Counted from the first letter of the stretch, positions 1-7,671 are shown. The stretch is 37,174 nucleotides of DNA from JBDSEG01 sp039920165 (GCA_039920165.1 JBDSEG010000149.1:1-37174); one strand, 5' to 3'. Numbers and translations: made by a program. The notes: generated by a model from the letters alone, not told the origin.

Positions 1-75
1 GACGCGCGAGCGCAGCAGCGTGGAACTGCGCTTCTTCGATCCCGTGCGCCTGCCAGCGCGCCTGGTGCAAGATCG
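1..75. other. Left edge, no supportable gene
   Basis: This short stretch follows the dctM stop codon and is cut by the window edge. On the plus strand one frame stays open from base 2 to a TAG at 179-181, with protein-like composition (for example VELRFFDPVRL near its start). It would overlap the 3' end of dctM by about 100 bases, so it could be the tail of a convergent gene or only a shadow. I do not assign it. Confidence 0.2.
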
Positions 76-1380
76 CTACTTCGCGATCAACCCCGGCAGC
101 CACAGCGAGATCGCCGGAAACGCACACAGCAGCACAAGCCGCACCACGTCGACCGCGATGAACGGCATGGTGCCGCGGTAGATGCGGCCGAGCGGGATAT
201 CTCGTGCGATCGAATTGATGACGAAGACGTTCATTCCGACCGGCGGGCAGATCATTCCGAAAGTGACCGCCATGACGATGATGACGCCGAACCAGACTGC
301 ATCGAAGCCGAGCTGCATCATGACCGGGAAGACGATGGGCACCGTGAGCAGGATCATCGCCAGCTCGTCCATCACCGCGCCGAGGAAGAGGTAGCCGACC
401 ATCACCAGCGCGAGCACGCCGTAGGCGCCGATCGGCAGGCTGGTGAGAACGCCCACCGCCTTTTGCGTGAACTGAGTGATGGTGAGGAAATAGCCGAACA
501 GGAAGGCGCCGACGACGATCAGCATGATGGCCGACGAGACGCGCAGCGCATCGATCAGCGCGGCGCGGATCTGCGGCCAGCGCAGGCGCCGGCGCACGAT
601 GCCGATGGCGAGCGTGCCGCTGGCGCCGATACCTGCGGCTTCCTGGACCGTGAACAGGCCGCCGTAGATGCCACCGAGCACGAACAGAAACAGCAGCAGC
701 ACCGCCCACAGGTCGCGCAGGCTCGAGAAACGTTCGCGCCATGAGTGCGGCTCGCCCAGCGGCATGCTGGCCGGGCGCAGCCAGCCGATGAACTGGACCG
801 TGAAGAAATAGAACAGCACCGCGAGCAGCCCCGGCACCACGCCGGCGGCGAAGAGCTTGCCGATATCGGTCTCGGTCATGATCCCGTAGAGGACGAAGAT
901 GACCGACGGCGGGATCATGATGCCGAGCGTTCCGCCGGCTGCGATGAGGCCGGCCGAGAAGCCCGGGTCGTAGCCCGAGCGGCGCATCTCGGGCAAGGCC
1001 ACCTGCGTCATGGTGGCGGCGGTCGCGACCGACGAGCCGTTGATCGCGGCAAAGCCGGCGCAGGCCGCGATCGACGCATAGGCGAGCCCGCCGCGTCGGT
1101 GCCCGAACCAGGCCCGCCCGGCGTGGAACAGCTCGCGGCTCATTCCCGAATGCGAGGCAAATGCCCCCATCAGGATGAACATCGGGATCACCGAAAGGTT
1201 GTAGTCGGTCAGCACCGACAGCGGTACGCTGCCCAGCAGATTGAGCGCCGGTGTCATGCCCGACAGCAGCCCGAAGCCGCCCACCCCGACGATGCCCATC
1301 GCGATGCCGATCGGCACCCGCAGCGCCATCAGCACGAACATCAGCACGAAGCCGAGCAGGGCGACGAGGTCACGGTCCAT
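76..1380 (-). CDS. dctM: TRAP transporter large permease DctM
   Basis: This is the large membrane subunit of a tripartite ATP-independent periplasmic (TRAP) transporter, which uses the ion gradient to import organic acids or related solutes captured by the periplasmic receptor. The 434-aa product is almost wholly hydrophobic with many membrane segments, and has family-typical stretches such as GFAAINGSSVATAATM and GGTLGIMIPPSV. Length matches the DctM family (about 425-435 aa). The start at 1380 (MDRDLVALLG) is preferred over an upstream ATG at 1500 because the extra 40 residues are Arg/Pro-rich shadow of dctQ. It overlaps the dctQ stop by 11 bases, as expected for co-translated subunits. The substrate cannot be told from sequence. 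Confidence 0.95.
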   Translation of the reverse strand: MDRDLVALLGFVLMFVLMALRVPIGIAMGIVGVGGFGLLSGMTPALNLLGSVPLSVLTDYNLSVIPMFILMGAFASHSGMSRELFHAGRAWFGHRRGGLAYASIAACAGFAAINGSSVATAATMTQVALPEMRRSGYDPGFSAGLIAAGGTLGIMIPPSVIFVLYGIMTETDIGKLFAAGVVPGLLAVLFYFFTVQFIGWLRPASMPLGEPHSWRERFSSLRDLWAVLLLFLFVLGGIYGGLFTVQEAAGIGASGTLAIGIVRRRLRWPQIRAALIDALRVSSAIMLIVVGAFLFGYFLTITQFTQKAVGVLTSLPIGAYGVLALVMVGYLFLGAVMDELAMILLTVPIVFPVMMQLGFDAVWFGVIIVMAVTFGMICPPVGMNVFVINSIARDIPLGRIYRGTMPFIAVDVVRLVLLCAFPAISLWLPGLIAK

Positions 1381-1873
1381 CGATGGCTGCCTCGGATGCC
1401 GAGGCGGTGTCGTCGGCCGGTTCGGTGCCGTGCCACAGGTCCCAGATACGCCGCGCCGCCAGCAGCGCAGCGGCCAGCGCGCCGAGGGCCGCCACGGCAT
1501 AGAACGGGACCAGCGGCAGGCGCAAGTCCATCGTCGTCTGGCTGCCGGTGGTCGCGACCTTGACCCACACCATCCACGCCATCGGCGCGAAGAAGGCGAA
1601 GGTCACGCTGCTGGCGACGAGCTCGAGCCGGCGCCGGTTCGGTGGCGCGAGATGCTCCCACAGCACGTCCACACAGATATGGCCGGCGTGGTAGGTCGCG
1701 ATCGCCATGCCCCAGAACAGCGCGATCGCCATGACAAGTTTGGAACCGTCGAACCAGTCCGGAATCTGCACCGCGAACAGGTCGCGCAGGATCACATTGC
1801 CCGCGGTTACCAGCGCGATGAACAGGAGGAAGACGGCGGCCGCCGTCTCGGTGGCGGCCAGCAGGCGCTTCAA
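1370..1873 (-). CDS. dctQ: TRAP transporter small permease DctQ
   Basis: This is the small integral membrane subunit that bridges the receptor DctP and the channel subunit DctM. The 167-aa product has four hydrophobic segments: around AAAVFLLFIALVTAG, KLVMAIALFWGMAIA, LVASSVTFAFFAPMAWMVW and the segment starting PLVPFYAVAALGALAAALL. The motif NVILRDLF after the first helix is typical of DctQ. No ATG exists in the right place. I chose the TTG at 1873 (reads LKRLLAATETAA), 35 bases after the dctP stop, though its ribosome-binding site is weak. The gene lies between dctP and dctM in one minus-strand operon. Confidence 0.88.
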   Translation of the reverse strand: MKRLLAATETAAAVFLLFIALVTAGNVILRDLFAVQIPDWFDGSKLVMAIALFWGMAIATYHAGHICVDVLWEHLAPPNRRRLELVASSVTFAFFAPMAWMVWVKVATTGSQTTMDLRLPLVPFYAVAALGALAAALLAARRIWDLWHGTEPADDTASASEAAIDGP

Positions 1874-1908
1874 GGGTGGGCCGGGAGGTTCGGCGGTCGG
1901 CCCGCCGG

Positions 1909-2931
1909 TCAGTTCGCGTTGCGCGCGGCGAGTTCCTTGCGCAGGTCGTCGAGTGCCGCCTTGCCGTTGATGCCGGCCTTGTCGGCGGCGGCGATCCACT
2001 GCGCTGCGATCGGCTCGGCCGCCTTCTTCCACGCATCGAGCTGTGCCGGAGTGAGCTTGACAATGGTGTGGCCCGGCATCTTGGCGAGCTTGTCCTCGCC
2101 GGCGTCCTCGGCCGCGCCCCAGTCGGCGCCGACGCGCGCCGCCCATTCGTTGTTGCAGTGGTTGTCGATCACCTTCTTCTGGTTCGCCGACAGCTTCTCG
2201 TACCACGGCTTGTTGATCGCCCAGACGAAGCTCGCGGCATACAGGCGCATGTCGGTGTGGTGGCTCACCGCCTTGTCGATGCCGAACGAGATGATCGAAT
2301 TCCACGGAAAGGTGATCGCGTCGGCCACGCCCTTTTCGATCGCATCGCGCGCTTCGGGCGCCGAGACCTGGACGTTGGTCGCGCCCAGCGAGGTCATCAG
2401 CTGGGCGACGGTGCCATTGGCCGAGCGAATTTTCATGCCGGCGATCTGCGATGGATCGGTGATCGGCTTCTTCGAGTGGATGGTGCCGATGTGCACGTGC
2501 GCGAAGCAGTACTTCACGTCTTTCATCTCGGTGCCTGCATATTTGCGATACCAGGCGTCGAGCGCGGCCGAACCCGGGCCGGGCTTGGTCATGATGAACG
2601 GCAACTCGCCGGCCGAGAAGATCGGGAAGCGTCCGGCCTGGTAACCGGGGTTGATATAGGTGATCTCGGCGATGCCGTCGCGCGCCATGTCGTAGTGGTC
2701 GTTGGCCTTGCCAAGCTGCTGGGCCGGAAACAGCGCGACCTTGATGCTGCCGTTCGAGGCCGCCTCGACCGATTTGGCCCAGGGCTCGAACCCGGTCTTG
2801 GCCAGCGCATGCTGCGCAGGCACCCAGGAGCCGAATTTCATCTCGACCGGCTTGTCCTGGGCGAAGACGGCGCCGCTGCCCGCGAACAGGGCGGCGATGG
2901 CGAGGCAACGAAGGGTGTGGGCTGCAAGCAT
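1909..2931 (-). CDS. dctP: TRAP transporter periplasmic solute receptor DctP
   Basis: This is the periplasmic substrate-binding protein of the TRAP system. The 340-aa product opens with a signal peptide (hydrophobic core LAIAALFAGSGAVFA, predicted cleavage after A24). The mature domain shows the DctP-family pattern with the conserved arginine region GMKIRSANGT (R169 is the likely carboxylate-binding residue) and the downstream segment PWNSIISFGIDK. These features suggest a carboxylate ligand, but the actual substrate is not determinable. It is first in the dctPQM operon. The 140 bases upstream (2932-3072) should hold the promoter, although I see no convincing -35/-10 pair. Confidence 0.95.
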   Translation of the reverse strand: MLAAHTLRCLAIAALFAGSGAVFAQDKPVEMKFGSWVPAQHALAKTGFEPWAKSVEAASNGSIKVALFPAQQLGKANDHYDMARDGIAEITYINPGYQAGRFPIFSAGELPFIMTKPGPGSAALDAWYRKYAGTEMKDVKYCFAHVHIGTIHSKKPITDPSQIAGMKIRSANGTVAQLMTSLGATNVQVSAPEARDAIEKGVADAITFPWNSIISFGIDKAVSHHTDMRLYAASFVWAINKPWYEKLSANQKKVIDNHCNNEWAARVGADWGAAEDAGEDKLAKMPGHTIVKLTPAQLDAWKKAAEPIAAQWIAAADKAGINGKAALDDLRKELAARNAN

Positions 2932-3072
2932 GGCGGTCTACTCCGGGCGTCGGGGCCCATGTCGGGCGAGGCGAGGATAGTGGAAGGCGCCGCCCGCGCG
3001 ACTCATGAACTACCCGCAGTCGCGCCGAGGCGCGACGTTCAGGCCGCCCGCTCCAGCTGCGCCGGCGCGAAA

Positions 3073-3846
3073 TCAAGCAGTCGCTGCAGCCCTAGCTAGC
3101 GCCACGTTGCCGACGGTGATGATCGCCGGACTGCCGATGCCTTCGACGTGCAGCCGATCCACCAGCCCCGCCCGGCAGCAGGCCAGCCCGCCCTCGTTCG
3201 GCACGCTCGCGTGCTGCACCACCGCCACCGGCGTATGCGGCGGCAGGCTTTCCGAGCAGCCCGGACTGCAAGGCCTCGGCGCTCGCCACGCCCATGAAGA
3301 CGACGAGGGTCAGGCCGTGGGCCGCCGCAGCGCTCAGGCTCGGCCAGTTGACGCCGCTAGAACCGCTGTCGGACGCGTCGCTTGCGGCCGCACCGGTTTC
3401 AGACGCTAGGGGCCGCGCATGGCCGGTGAGGCGGACGACACCGTGCGCATGGGTCTCGGTGCGTGAGCGCGATGCCTAGCGAGGTCGCCGCGGCCACGCC
3501 GGCGCTGCGTGCACGTCGGCAAGCGCGGCGGCTGCAAGAGCACGCCGCAGGCGCAGATCGAGAAGATGATGATTGCGCAGGCGCGCGCCGGCGAGCGGGT
3601 GGTGCGGCTGAAGGGCGGCGACCCGCTCGTCTTCCGCCGCGGCGGCGAGGAAGCCGAGCACCTGCGCGCCGCCGGCGTGCGGGTCGAGGTGGTGAACAGC
3701 ATCGATGCGCGCACTCTGCGCGCGCGCCGCAGCACCTGCGGGCCGACCAGATCGTCGACCAGGATCACGCTCGCGCTGCGGATCGCGCGCAGCGCCTTGA
3801 AGGTCAGCAGCTCGGGGTCACCGGGGCCGGCGCCAACCGGGGTCAC
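3073..3846 (-). pseudogene. cobA: Broken uroporphyrinogen-III C-methyltransferase (SUMT), internally inverted
   Basis: SUMT makes precorrin-2 for siroheme and cobalamin. On the minus strand the N-terminus reads VTPVGAGPGDPELLTFKALR from GTG 3846 to VLRRARR. The expected next part (VHVGKRGGCKSTPQAQIEK, then VVRLKGGDPLVFRRGGEEAE) is present but on the plus strand, about 3509-3700. The minus strand then resumes with AGVAAATSLGIALTHRD near 3505, shifts frame, continues HAHGVVRLTGHAR and LTLVVFMGVASAEALQSGLL, shifts frame again, and ends with VAVVQHASVPNEGG and GSPAIITVGNVALARAAATA before TGA at 3073-3075. So the gene carries one internal inversion and at least two frameshifts and cannot make SUMT as it stands. 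It probably served the adjacent nitrite reductase, which needs siroheme. An assembly error is the main alternative for the inversion. Confidence 0.85.
3502..3721. other. Inverted internal segment of the SUMT gene with short inverted repeats at its ends
   Basis: The roughly 220-base middle of the SUMT pseudogene is flipped relative to both flanks. Its ends carry a short imperfect inverted repeat: GCGCTGCGTGCACG at 3502-3515, and GCGCAGAGTGCGCG on the opposite strand at 3721-3708 (11 of 14 identical). Flipping the segment back by exchange in these repeats restores the reading VLRRARR-VHVGKRGGC in frame, which matches the SUMT family. The other restored junction stays out of frame. Inference: an inversion by recombination at short repeats, or an assembly or chimeric-read artefact. 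Confidence 0.65.
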
Positions 3847-3868
3847 GCGCCTGGATCGGGTGAAGACC

Positions 3869-4175
3869 TCATGCGATCTGCTCCGCGGCCAGCGGCAGGT
3901 TGGCGGCGAGCGCGCGCAGCAGGCATTCGACCTGGCGTTCGAGCGGCGCCGGCGCGGGCGTCTGGCCGCTCACCACCGACTGGATATAGACCGCGGTCGT
4001 CGCTGCGTCGATGCTGCGCGGCAGGACCGGCAGTCCGGTCAGCACGCCGGTCTGCGCCGGCAGCAAAAGTTCGGGCCGCGCGGCAGCGTGGATGAAGATA
4101 TCGAGGCGCGGCAGGCGGCGCGGATCGGCTGCCGATTCGCCTTCGGTCCCGCGCAGCAGCATCGCGCTGGCCTGT
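3869..4175 (-). pseudogene. Unrecognised C-terminal gene fragment between nirB and cobA remnants
   Basis: An open minus-strand frame of about 100 codons ends at TGA 3869-3871. It reads as real protein, with stretches such as RLDIFIHAAARPELLLPAQTG, LPVLPRSIDAATTAVYIQSV and a tail ending LAAEQIA. It is fused, out of frame, directly behind the truncated NirB N-terminus and stops 22 bases before the SUMT start. I do not recognise the family. It does not look like the middle or C-terminus of NirB. Its left boundary (near 4175) is inferred from where NirB similarity stops. It probably belonged to the same nitrate/nitrite gene group, but that rests on position only. Confidence 0.5.
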
Positions 4176-4496
4176 GTCGCGACAGGCGGCCGTATTCGGC
4201 GTCGATGCCACACGCTGTGCGAACGACGCGCCCGCGCCGGTCGACCGAGACAACCTGCTTATCCAGGTGGAGTGTGCTGCCGTGGTCGGCGTACCAGGCG
4301 AGCGGGTTGAGGGCGATCTCGGCCGCGCTTTGTTCGCCGGCCAGCACCGGCGACAGCAGGATGCGTTTGTAGTTGGGGTGCGGCTCGGTGCCGAAGACCG
4401 CGATGTCGTACAGCTCCGGCGCGATCTCAGCAACTCTTCTAGCGTGCGAACGCCGGCCATGCCGTTGCCGACCATCACCAGTTTCATTTTCCGCAT
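4170..4496 (-). pseudogene. nirB: N-terminal remnant of assimilatory nitrite reductase large subunit (NirB)
   Basis: From ATG 4496 the minus strand reads MRKMKLVMVGNGMAGVRTLEELL, the FAD-binding GxGxxG start of NirB-type NAD(P)H nitrite reductases. A frameshift follows, then IAPELYDIAVFGTEPHPNYK, RILLSPVLAGEQ and LNPLAWYADHG, up to GIDAEYGRL. There the similarity ends at about residue 110 of a protein that is normally over 800 aa. The rest of the FAD domains and the siroheme/4Fe-4S reductase half are gone. Two lesions (frameshift and truncation) make this a clear relic. The adjacent broken SUMT supports loss of an assimilatory nitrite-reduction locus. Confidence 0.85.
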
Positions 4497-4696
4497 ACAT
4501 CGTTCGTCGAGGCCCGGGTACCGAACCTCGTGAGCAAGCACGGTGCCGGCTTCGCCGACGCAATCTGGTGCCCCGGCGAACCGTCGTGGATCAGCGTCGC
4601 AAAGCAGCTGCTGGCATGACGTCGCATCCGACGGGATCGGCATGCGGCGGCGCTATCATCGATTCGCAGTGTCGCTACCGGTGCAGGATCGAGTCC

Positions 4697-5740
4697 ATGA
4701 GCCCAGAAGTCCCGTCCCGGGCAGATGAAACTTACGCCGCCGTCCGAGGCTTGCTGACCTCGCTAGAGCTGGGCGAGAGCGGGTTCGCGTCGCTGCTCCT
4801 CGACCTCGTCGAGCATGCCGATGCGCTGGTGTCGATCAAGGAGACCGGCAGCGGCAAGCACGTGTTCATGAGCGCCGGCCTCGCCGCGCTGTGGTCCAGG
4901 CTGTCCGGTGAGATCCCCGGCAAGACCGATGCGGACCTGATGGAGGCGGGCACCGCCGCGCAGCTCAAGATGGCAGAGAAGGCCGCGCTCGCGCGGCCGC
5001 CCGTTCGTGGGGCCGAGCATCGGATCGAGCACGGCGGACAGCGGCGCATTTTCAAGGTGACGCGAATCGCCTTGCCGCATCCGGCGGGAACGCCGCCGCG
5101 CCATCTGGCGAGCCTCTGGCTCGATGTGACGGTGCAGCGCCAGCGCGAGCAGCAGTTGCAGCAGGCGCTCGCTCAGCTCGAACAACAGCAGGTGGCGGCT
5201 GAAGTGCAGCGCCGCGACAGCCAGGACGAAGCGCTGCGCGACGGCGTGACCGGGCTGTACAAGCGCATGCAGTTCGATGACCAGCTGCGCCGCGAGATCG
5301 ATCTGTCCTCGCGCGAACATCGGGAATTCGCACTTGTCTCGATCGCGCTGGATCCGCTTGGCGAGTCGGCCCGCTCGCTCGGCGAAGGTGCTCAGGTGCG
5401 GGTGCTGGAAGCGCTTGGCCGGCTGCTGCGCAGCAATACACGCGCGATGGACGCTTCGTGCCGCTTCGACGAGCGCCGCTTCGCGCTGCTGCTGTCAGGC
5501 GTGGGCCTGGCGACCGCGCATTCGCGCATGGAGGGCCTGCGGCGCCAGTGCGCGACCCAGATCGTGGTGCTGGACGGGCGCGATTTCGGCTTCACCGTCT
5601 CGATGGGCGTGGCGAGTTTTCCACACACCGCGCACACCGAACCGGAGTTGCTGCACGCCGCCGAAACCGCGCTCATCGAGGCGCAGGTGCGCGGCGGAAA
5701 TCACGTCACGCTCGCAAGCATTCGGTTCGAGCGCGGCTGA
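4697..5740 (+). CDS. PAS-GGDEF protein with degenerate, probably inactive GGDEF site
   Basis: The 347-aa product has a PAS-like sensory region (about residues 37-145: ADALVSIKETGSGKHVFMSA), a coiled-coil linker (148-182, rich in Gln/Glu) and a GGDEF fold (181-347) opening DGVTGLYKRMQFDDQL and containing FTVSMGVASFPHTA. The active-site signature RYGGDEF is here RFDERRF (256-262), so both glycines and the metal/nucleotide-binding D and E are lost. Diguanylate cyclase activity is not expected; a c-di-GMP- or GTP-binding or purely regulatory role is possible. The start ATG 4697 (MSPEVPSRADE) was chosen because the open frame upstream is shadow of the nirB relic. A TATCAT at 4654-4659 may be the -10. 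The gene converges on the EVE gene. Confidence 0.85.
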   Translation: MSPEVPSRADETYAAVRGLLTSLELGESGFASLLLDLVEHADALVSIKETGSGKHVFMSAGLAALWSRLSGEIPGKTDADLMEAGTAAQLKMAEKAALARPPVRGAEHRIEHGGQRRIFKVTRIALPHPAGTPPRHLASLWLDVTVQRQREQQLQQALAQLEQQQVAAEVQRRDSQDEALRDGVTGLYKRMQFDDQLRREIDLSSREHREFALVSIALDPLGESARSLGEGAQVRVLEALGRLLRSNTRAMDASCRFDERRFALLLSGVGLATAHSRMEGLRRQCATQIVVLDGRDFGFTVSMGVASFPHTAHTEPELLHAAETALIEAQVRGGNHVTLASIRFERG

Positions 5741-5749
5741 GCGCCGCGC
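5731..5749. terminator. Possible bidirectional terminator hairpin
   Basis: The perfect 7-bp stem GCGCGGC / GCCGCGC with a 5-base loop spans the stop codon of the GGDEF gene, in the 12-base gap before the convergent EVE gene. Only a short T run (CTTTC) follows on the plus strand, so termination strength is uncertain. Confidence 0.4.
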
Positions 5750-5752
5750 CTT

Positions 5753-6217
5753 TCAGGCCGGGTCGAGCCGCGCCAGCACCGCGGTCCATTCCGCGGCGGT
5801 CAGCGGCGTGATCGAGAGCCGGTTGCCACGCGCGAGAACGCGCATCGTCGCGAGCTCGGGGCGCTGGCGCATTTCCGAGAGCGGCAGCAGCCGGGTCTTG
5901 CGAACGAGGCGCACGTCCACGTTGTACCAGCGCGGGGACTCGGGGTTCGACTTGGGATCGTGGTAGGGGCTCGTCGGATCGAACTGGGTCGCATCGGGAT
6001 AGGCCGTCGAAGCGACTTCGGCCAGGCCGGCGACGCCGGGCTCGGCGGTCGACGAGTGATAGAACAGAACGCCGTCGCCCGGCTGCATCTCCTTGCGCAT
6101 GAAATTGCGCGACTGGAAGTTGCGAACGCCGACCCAGGGGACCGTGCGATGCGGTGCCTGAGCGAGGTCGTCGATCGAGCACTCGGAAGGCTCGCTCTTC
6201 ATCAACCAGTGGCGCAT
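5753..6217 (-). CDS. EVE-domain protein (thymocyte nuclear protein 1-like)
   Basis: The 154-aa product is a single EVE domain, a PUA-related fold that in other proteins reads modified bases. The family start is visible (MRHWLMKSEPSECSIDDL), followed by the conserved core WVGVRNFQSRNFMRKEMQPGD, LFYHSS and GLAEVASTAYPD. Length matches the family (about 150 aa). The start is ATG 6217, because the family begins at xxWLxKSEP; an upstream ATG at 6265 would read through the 3' end of the 6S RNA. It sits directly downstream of the 6S RNA candidate. The cellular role of stand-alone bacterial EVE proteins is poorly known. Confidence 0.92.
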   Translation of the reverse strand: MRHWLMKSEPSECSIDDLAQAPHRTVPWVGVRNFQSRNFMRKEMQPGDGVLFYHSSTAEPGVAGLAEVASTAYPDATQFDPTSPYHDPKSNPESPRWYNVDVRLVRKTRLLPLSEMRQRPELATMRVLARGNRLSITPLTAAEWTAVLARLDPA

Positions 6218-6231
6218 GGCGAATCGGTTTG

Positions 6232-6391
6232 GAGGGAGGTGTCCGTCGCGAACCATGAGCCGCATTCCTGAACCAGGCAGTTCAGGTGGGCGAGGTCAGC
6301 ATCGGCTTCGGGTTCGTCTGACGCGAGACGATCACACCTGCCGCGCGATATTCCAAGCCCTAGCTCGCACGAGCTATCGGTTGCAGGAAAT
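6232..6391 (-). ncRNA. ssrS: 6S RNA (candidate)
   Basis: 6S RNA binds sigma70 RNA polymerase and mimics an open promoter. The minus strand between zapA and the EVE gene carries its hallmarks. The 5' end ATTTCCTGCAACC resembles known 6S starts. A 5' bubble strand contains GGAATATCG. The 3' side has CACCTGAAC-TGCC-TGGTTCAGG-AATGCGG, with the GAAC/GGTTC hairpin followed by TGCGG typical of the family. A TATA-like hexamer lies just before the proposed 5' end. Linkage to zapA is the classical location. Ends are estimates (about 160 nt, compared with about 180 nt in E. coli). Confidence 0.75.
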
Positions 6392-6449
6392 ATAAGACTC
6401 ACGCGAACGTGACGGACCGGATCATTCTACGACCGGCGCGGCGCCGCGG

Positions 6450-6755
6450 TCACAGCAATTGACCGTCCAGAGCAAGGGTTTGGTCGATGCGGCGCACCAG
6501 CGCGGCGAGATCGACTTCACCGTCTTCGAGCGCTTTCGCTGCGGGCGCTGCGGCTTGCCGCTCGGCCAGAATAAAAGCCAGGTTCAGCGCCGCGAGAACC
6601 GCGATCCGTTCGCGTGCCTTGACCTTGCCTGCATCGCGGATCGATCCCATCTCGCGGTCGACCCGCGCCACTGCTTCGAGCAGTGCCGTTTCGCCGCCGT
6701 CGGGGCAGCCCAGGCGGTAGCTCTGGCCAAGGATGGTGACTTCCATCTGTTTCAT
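6450..6755 (-). CDS. zapA: Cell division protein ZapA
   Basis: ZapA binds FtsZ filaments and promotes Z-ring bundling. The 101-aa product begins MKQMEVTILGQSYRLGCPDG, the standard ZapA opening, followed by LLEAVARVDREMGSIRDAGK and a helical C-terminal half (ERIAVLAALNLAFILAE) that forms the dimerising coiled coil. Length is normal. The start ATG 6755 overlaps the stop of the zapB-like gene by 4 bases (ATGA), which supports translational coupling. An internal ATG at 6746 is the alternative. The 6S RNA follows downstream, as in many proteobacteria. Confidence 0.93.
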   Translation of the reverse strand: MKQMEVTILGQSYRLGCPDGGETALLEAVARVDREMGSIRDAGKVKARERIAVLAALNLAFILAERQAAAPAAKALEDGEVDLAALVRRIDQTLALDGQLL

Positions 6756-6967
6756 GGCGCACCGCGGTCGAGCGGCGCGTCGGCCGGCAGCCGCTCGAGC
6801 AGGGTATCGATACGACTGCGCGCTGCGGAGAGGCGGGAGCGCAGGCTGTCGCGATCCTGTGTCAGCGAGGCAATCTGCTGCAGCGCGAGCGCGTGGGTGC
6901 GGCGCAACTCGCCGTGGCGCAACAGCAAACGCTCGACGCGTTCGGCGAGATCTTCGAGGGTCGACAT
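6752..6967 (-). CDS. Small coiled-coil protein, ZapB-like
   Basis: The 71-aa product starts MSTLEDLAERVERLLLRHGEL and is almost entirely predicted alpha-helix with heptad-like leucines (ALALQQIASLTQDRDSLRSRL). Small coiled-coil proteins at this spot upstream of zapA are usually annotated ZapB-like in betaproteobacteria. True ZapB binds ZapA at the Z-ring, so the overlap with zapA fits. Sequence is too simple in composition to prove orthology to E. coli ZapB. The start ATG 6967 is the only sensible one; upstream codons fall into the nth gene. Confidence 0.8.
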   Translation of the reverse strand: MSTLEDLAERVERLLLRHGELRRTHALALQQIASLTQDRDSLRSRLSAARSRIDTLLERLPADAPLDRGAP

Positions 6968-6996
6968 GGGTTGCGCACGCTTCGGGGACGGCGATT

Positions 6997-7647
6997 CTAG
7001 TTCGCGCCGGCGGCTCCGATGAGCAGCGGATAGGCATCGCACCAGGTCGAGACGCCGCACGCTTCACAGCGCGGTCGCCGAGCCTGGCACACGTAGCGGC
7101 CATGAAGGATCAGCCAGTGATGCGCGTCGACCGCATATTTCGCGGGCACGCGTTTGAGCAGACCGATCTCGACTTGGAGCGGATTGGCTCCGGGCGCCAG
7201 GCCGGTGCGGCTGGCGACGCGAAAGATGTGGGTATCGACCGCCATCGTCGGCTCGCCGAAAGCGACGTTCAGGACCACGTTGGCGGTCTTGCGGCCCACG
7301 CCGGGCAAGGCCTCGAGCGCTTCGCGGGTGCGCGGTACCTGCCCGTCGTGCCGCTCGATCAGGATTTGACAGGTGCGCAGCAGGTTGGCGGCTTTGGTGC
7401 GGTAAAGGCCGATGCTGTGCACATGCTCGGTCAACGCCGGCAGGCCGAGCGCGAGTATCTTGTGCGGCGTTCCCGCTGCAGCGAACAGGCCGCGCGTGGC
7501 CTTGTTCACACCGGCATCGGTCGCCTGCGCCGACAGCAGCACCGCGCACAGCAACTCGAAGACGCTGGTGTATTCGAGTTCGGTCGCGGGTTGCGGATTG
7601 GCGCTGCGCAGGGCTTCGAAGAAAGGCTCGATGGCGCGATCGTGCAT
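6997..7647 (-). CDS. nth: Endonuclease III
   Basis: This is a DNA N-glycosylase/AP lyase for oxidised pyrimidines in base excision repair. The 216-aa product has the helix-hairpin-helix LPGVGRKTANVVLN with catalytic Lys120 and the following VDTHIFRV with catalytic Asp138, at the same positions as in the E. coli enzyme. The C-terminal 4Fe-4S loop CQARRPRCEACGVSTWC has the exact C-x6-C-x2-C-x5-C spacing. The start ATG 7647 gives the normal length. The RnfB-like gene lies 24 bases upstream in the same direction. Confidence 0.97.
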   Translation of the reverse strand: MHDRAIEPFFEALRSANPQPATELEYTSVFELLCAVLLSAQATDAGVNKATRGLFAAAGTPHKILALGLPALTEHVHSIGLYRTKAANLLRTCQILIERHDGQVPRTREALEALPGVGRKTANVVLNVAFGEPTMAVDTHIFRVASRTGLAPGANPLQVEIGLLKRVPAKYAVDAHHWLILHGRYVCQARRPRCEACGVSTWCDAYPLLIGAAGAN

Positions 7648-7671
7648 GGTCGCCGGCTCGCGGGAATCGCG

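Noticed and set aside
2..181. Plus-strand open frame from the window edge to TAG at 179-181
   Set aside because: It overlaps the 3' end of dctM by about 100 bases, has no visible start and no recognisable family; too short to judge.
1381..1500. N-terminal extension of dctM to ATG 1500
   Set aside because: The extra 40 residues are Arg/Pro-rich and overlap dctQ; the family starts at MDRDLVALLG.
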